This document shows, piece after piece, positions 5,124-5,721 of a DNA stretch of 5,721 bases. Every line of letters begins with the position of its first letter. Position 1 is the first letter of the stretch. Under the pieces are notes generated by a model. The model saw only the letters and a program-made list of their open reading frames with translations. It was not told where the DNA came from and ran no database searches. This stretch comes from Flavobacteriales bacterium (GTDB lineage Bacteria > Bacteroidota > Bacteroidia > Flavobacteriales_F > PHOS-HE28), in the NCBI GenBank assembly GCA_020437875.1, contig JAGQVR010000103.1:1-5721 (forward strand). Reading direction: 5' to 3'. The translations under genes and the position numbers were made by a program.

Positions 5124-5158
5124 GTGATCCCGGGTCAGGCCCGGAAAGACAAGATCAC
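5124..5158 (-). terminator. Hairpin at the end of the aminopeptidase gene (possible terminator or 3' stabiliser)
   Basis: GTGATC (5124-5129) pairs with GATCAC (5153-5158), and inside it CCGGG (5130-5134) pairs with CCCGG (5140-5144) around a 5-nt loop. This leaves an 8-nt bulge on one side. On the minus-strand transcript the outer stem includes the aminopeptidase stop codon. The sequence after it is only moderately U-rich and has no clean U-tract, so factor-independent termination is uncertain; protection of the 3' end is another possibility. Confidence 0.4.
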
Positions 5159-5721
5159 TTCTTCGCGCGCTGCTTGATGAATTCATAGAAGAGCCGTACG
5201 CCCACGCCCGTGCCGCCCTTCGGACGGTAGCCATCCTTGCGGTTCAGGAAGGCGGGTCCGGCGATATCCAGGTGGATGTATGGATGCGTGGTGAAGCGCG
5301 CCAGGAACTTCCCGGCGGTCTGTGCGCCGGCCAGGTCGCTGCCGAGGTTCTTGATGTCCGCGATGTCGCTCTTGATCTCCTCGTCGTATTCCTCCCAGAA
5401 GGGCAGGCGGGCCGTGCGCTCGAAGACCGTTTCCCCGGCGGTCTCCAGGCGGCTGAAGGCGTTCTCGTCCGCCGTGCCCATCACCGCCGTGCCGTAGGTG
5501 CCGATGGCGCGCATGGCGGCTCCGGTGAGCGTGGCGATGCTCATCACCAGCTCGGGCTTGTAACGTTCGCCATAGCTCAGCGCGTCGGCGAGGATCAGCC
5601 GGCCTTCGGCGTCGGTGTTCATCACTTCCACCGTCAGGCCGCTGTGCATGCGGATCACGTCGCCCGGTGCATAGGCATTGCCACCGGGTCGGTTGTCCGT
5701 GGCGGGCACCAGGCCGATCAC
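5155..5721 (-). CDS. pepA: Leucyl aminopeptidase, peptidase family M17 (C-terminal 188 residues, cut by window edge)
   Basis: M17 enzymes are cytoplasmic metallo-aminopeptidases that remove N-terminal residues from peptides, usually as hexamers with two metal ions per active site. The visible part contains the family signature NTDAEGRL (residues 35-42 of the fragment), which supplies metal ligands Asp37 and Glu39 and the catalytic Arg41. It is followed by LADAL, then IATLTGAAMRAIG (62-74). The C-terminal HLDIAGPAF and the closing block KGGTGVGVRLFYEFIKQ are typical, and the last resembles Bacteroidota members. The N-terminal domain and the first metal-binding lysine/aspartate lie outside the window. 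The GTG at the edge is simply an in-frame valine, not a start. The stop at 5157-5155 lies inside a hairpin. It is 90 bp upstream of pdxA and has no obvious functional link to it. The symbol follows the family and is less certain than the product. Confidence 0.93.
   Translation of the reverse strand: MIGLVPATDNRPGGNAYAPGDVIRMHSGLTVEVMNTDAEGRLILADALSYGERYKPELVMSIATLTGAAMRAIGTYGTAVMGTADENAFSRLETAGETVFERTARLPFWEEYDEEIKSDIADIKNLGSDLAGAQTAGKFLARFTTHPYIHLDIAGPAFLNRKDGYRPKGGTGVGVRLFYEFIKQRAKK

Noticed and set aside
1..5721. CRISPR array, tRNA, rRNA, transposase or phage genes
   Set aside because: No regularly spaced identical repeats, no cloverleaf-like segment, and no integrase or transposase motifs were seen on either strand. 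Apart from the accB-accC element, the window is densely packed core metabolism.

Overview
The window looks like a piece of a chromosome from a GC-rich member of the Bacteroidota, probably Flavobacteriales-like. All recognisable genes lie on the minus strand, so transcription runs from right to left. The lineage call rests on four things. The FabH, AccB and aminopeptidase sequences resemble Bacteroidota versions. The bL32 protein is the zinc-free (cysteine-less) type common in flavobacteria. Most genes lack a Shine-Dalgarno sequence. Two upstream regions carry a TAnnTTTG-like -7 box, the Bacteroidota primary-sigma signature. No strain or genus can be named from this sequence.

In transcription order the layout is: the C-terminal part of an M17 leucyl aminopeptidase (5721-5155, cut by the window edge); pdxA for vitamin B6 synthesis (5064-3985); yceD/DUF177 (3870-3349); rpmF for ribosomal protein bL32 (3336-3142); plsX (3103-2165); fabH (1973-981); accB (885-376); and the first 75 codons of accC (225-1, cut by the edge). 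From yceD leftward this is the familiar ribosome-and-lipid cluster. YceD and bL32 serve 23S rRNA and the large ribosomal subunit. PlsX makes acyl-phosphate for phospholipids. FabH starts fatty-acid elongation from malonyl-ACP. AccB and AccC form the biotin half of the acetyl-CoA carboxylase that makes malonyl-CoA. The arrangement could coordinate ribosome production with membrane-lipid supply.

The likely transcription starts are a good TAnnTTTG box (3906-3899) before yceD and a TAnnTTCG variant (934-927) before accB, with a weaker candidate before fabH. The yceD leader stands out: it carries a strong GGAGG ribosome-binding site, two small hairpins, and a 17-bp inverted repeat just upstream of the -7 box.

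The least ordinary sequence is the 150-bp gap between accB and accC. Almost all of it is one element (236-369), with imperfect inverted arms built from a 9-nt unit like ACGCRGAGR and a second hairpin nested inside. It looks like a dispersed intergenic repeat rather than ordinary spacer. The protein-coding genes themselves are intact and conventional. I found no RNA genes, CRISPR array, transposase or defence genes.
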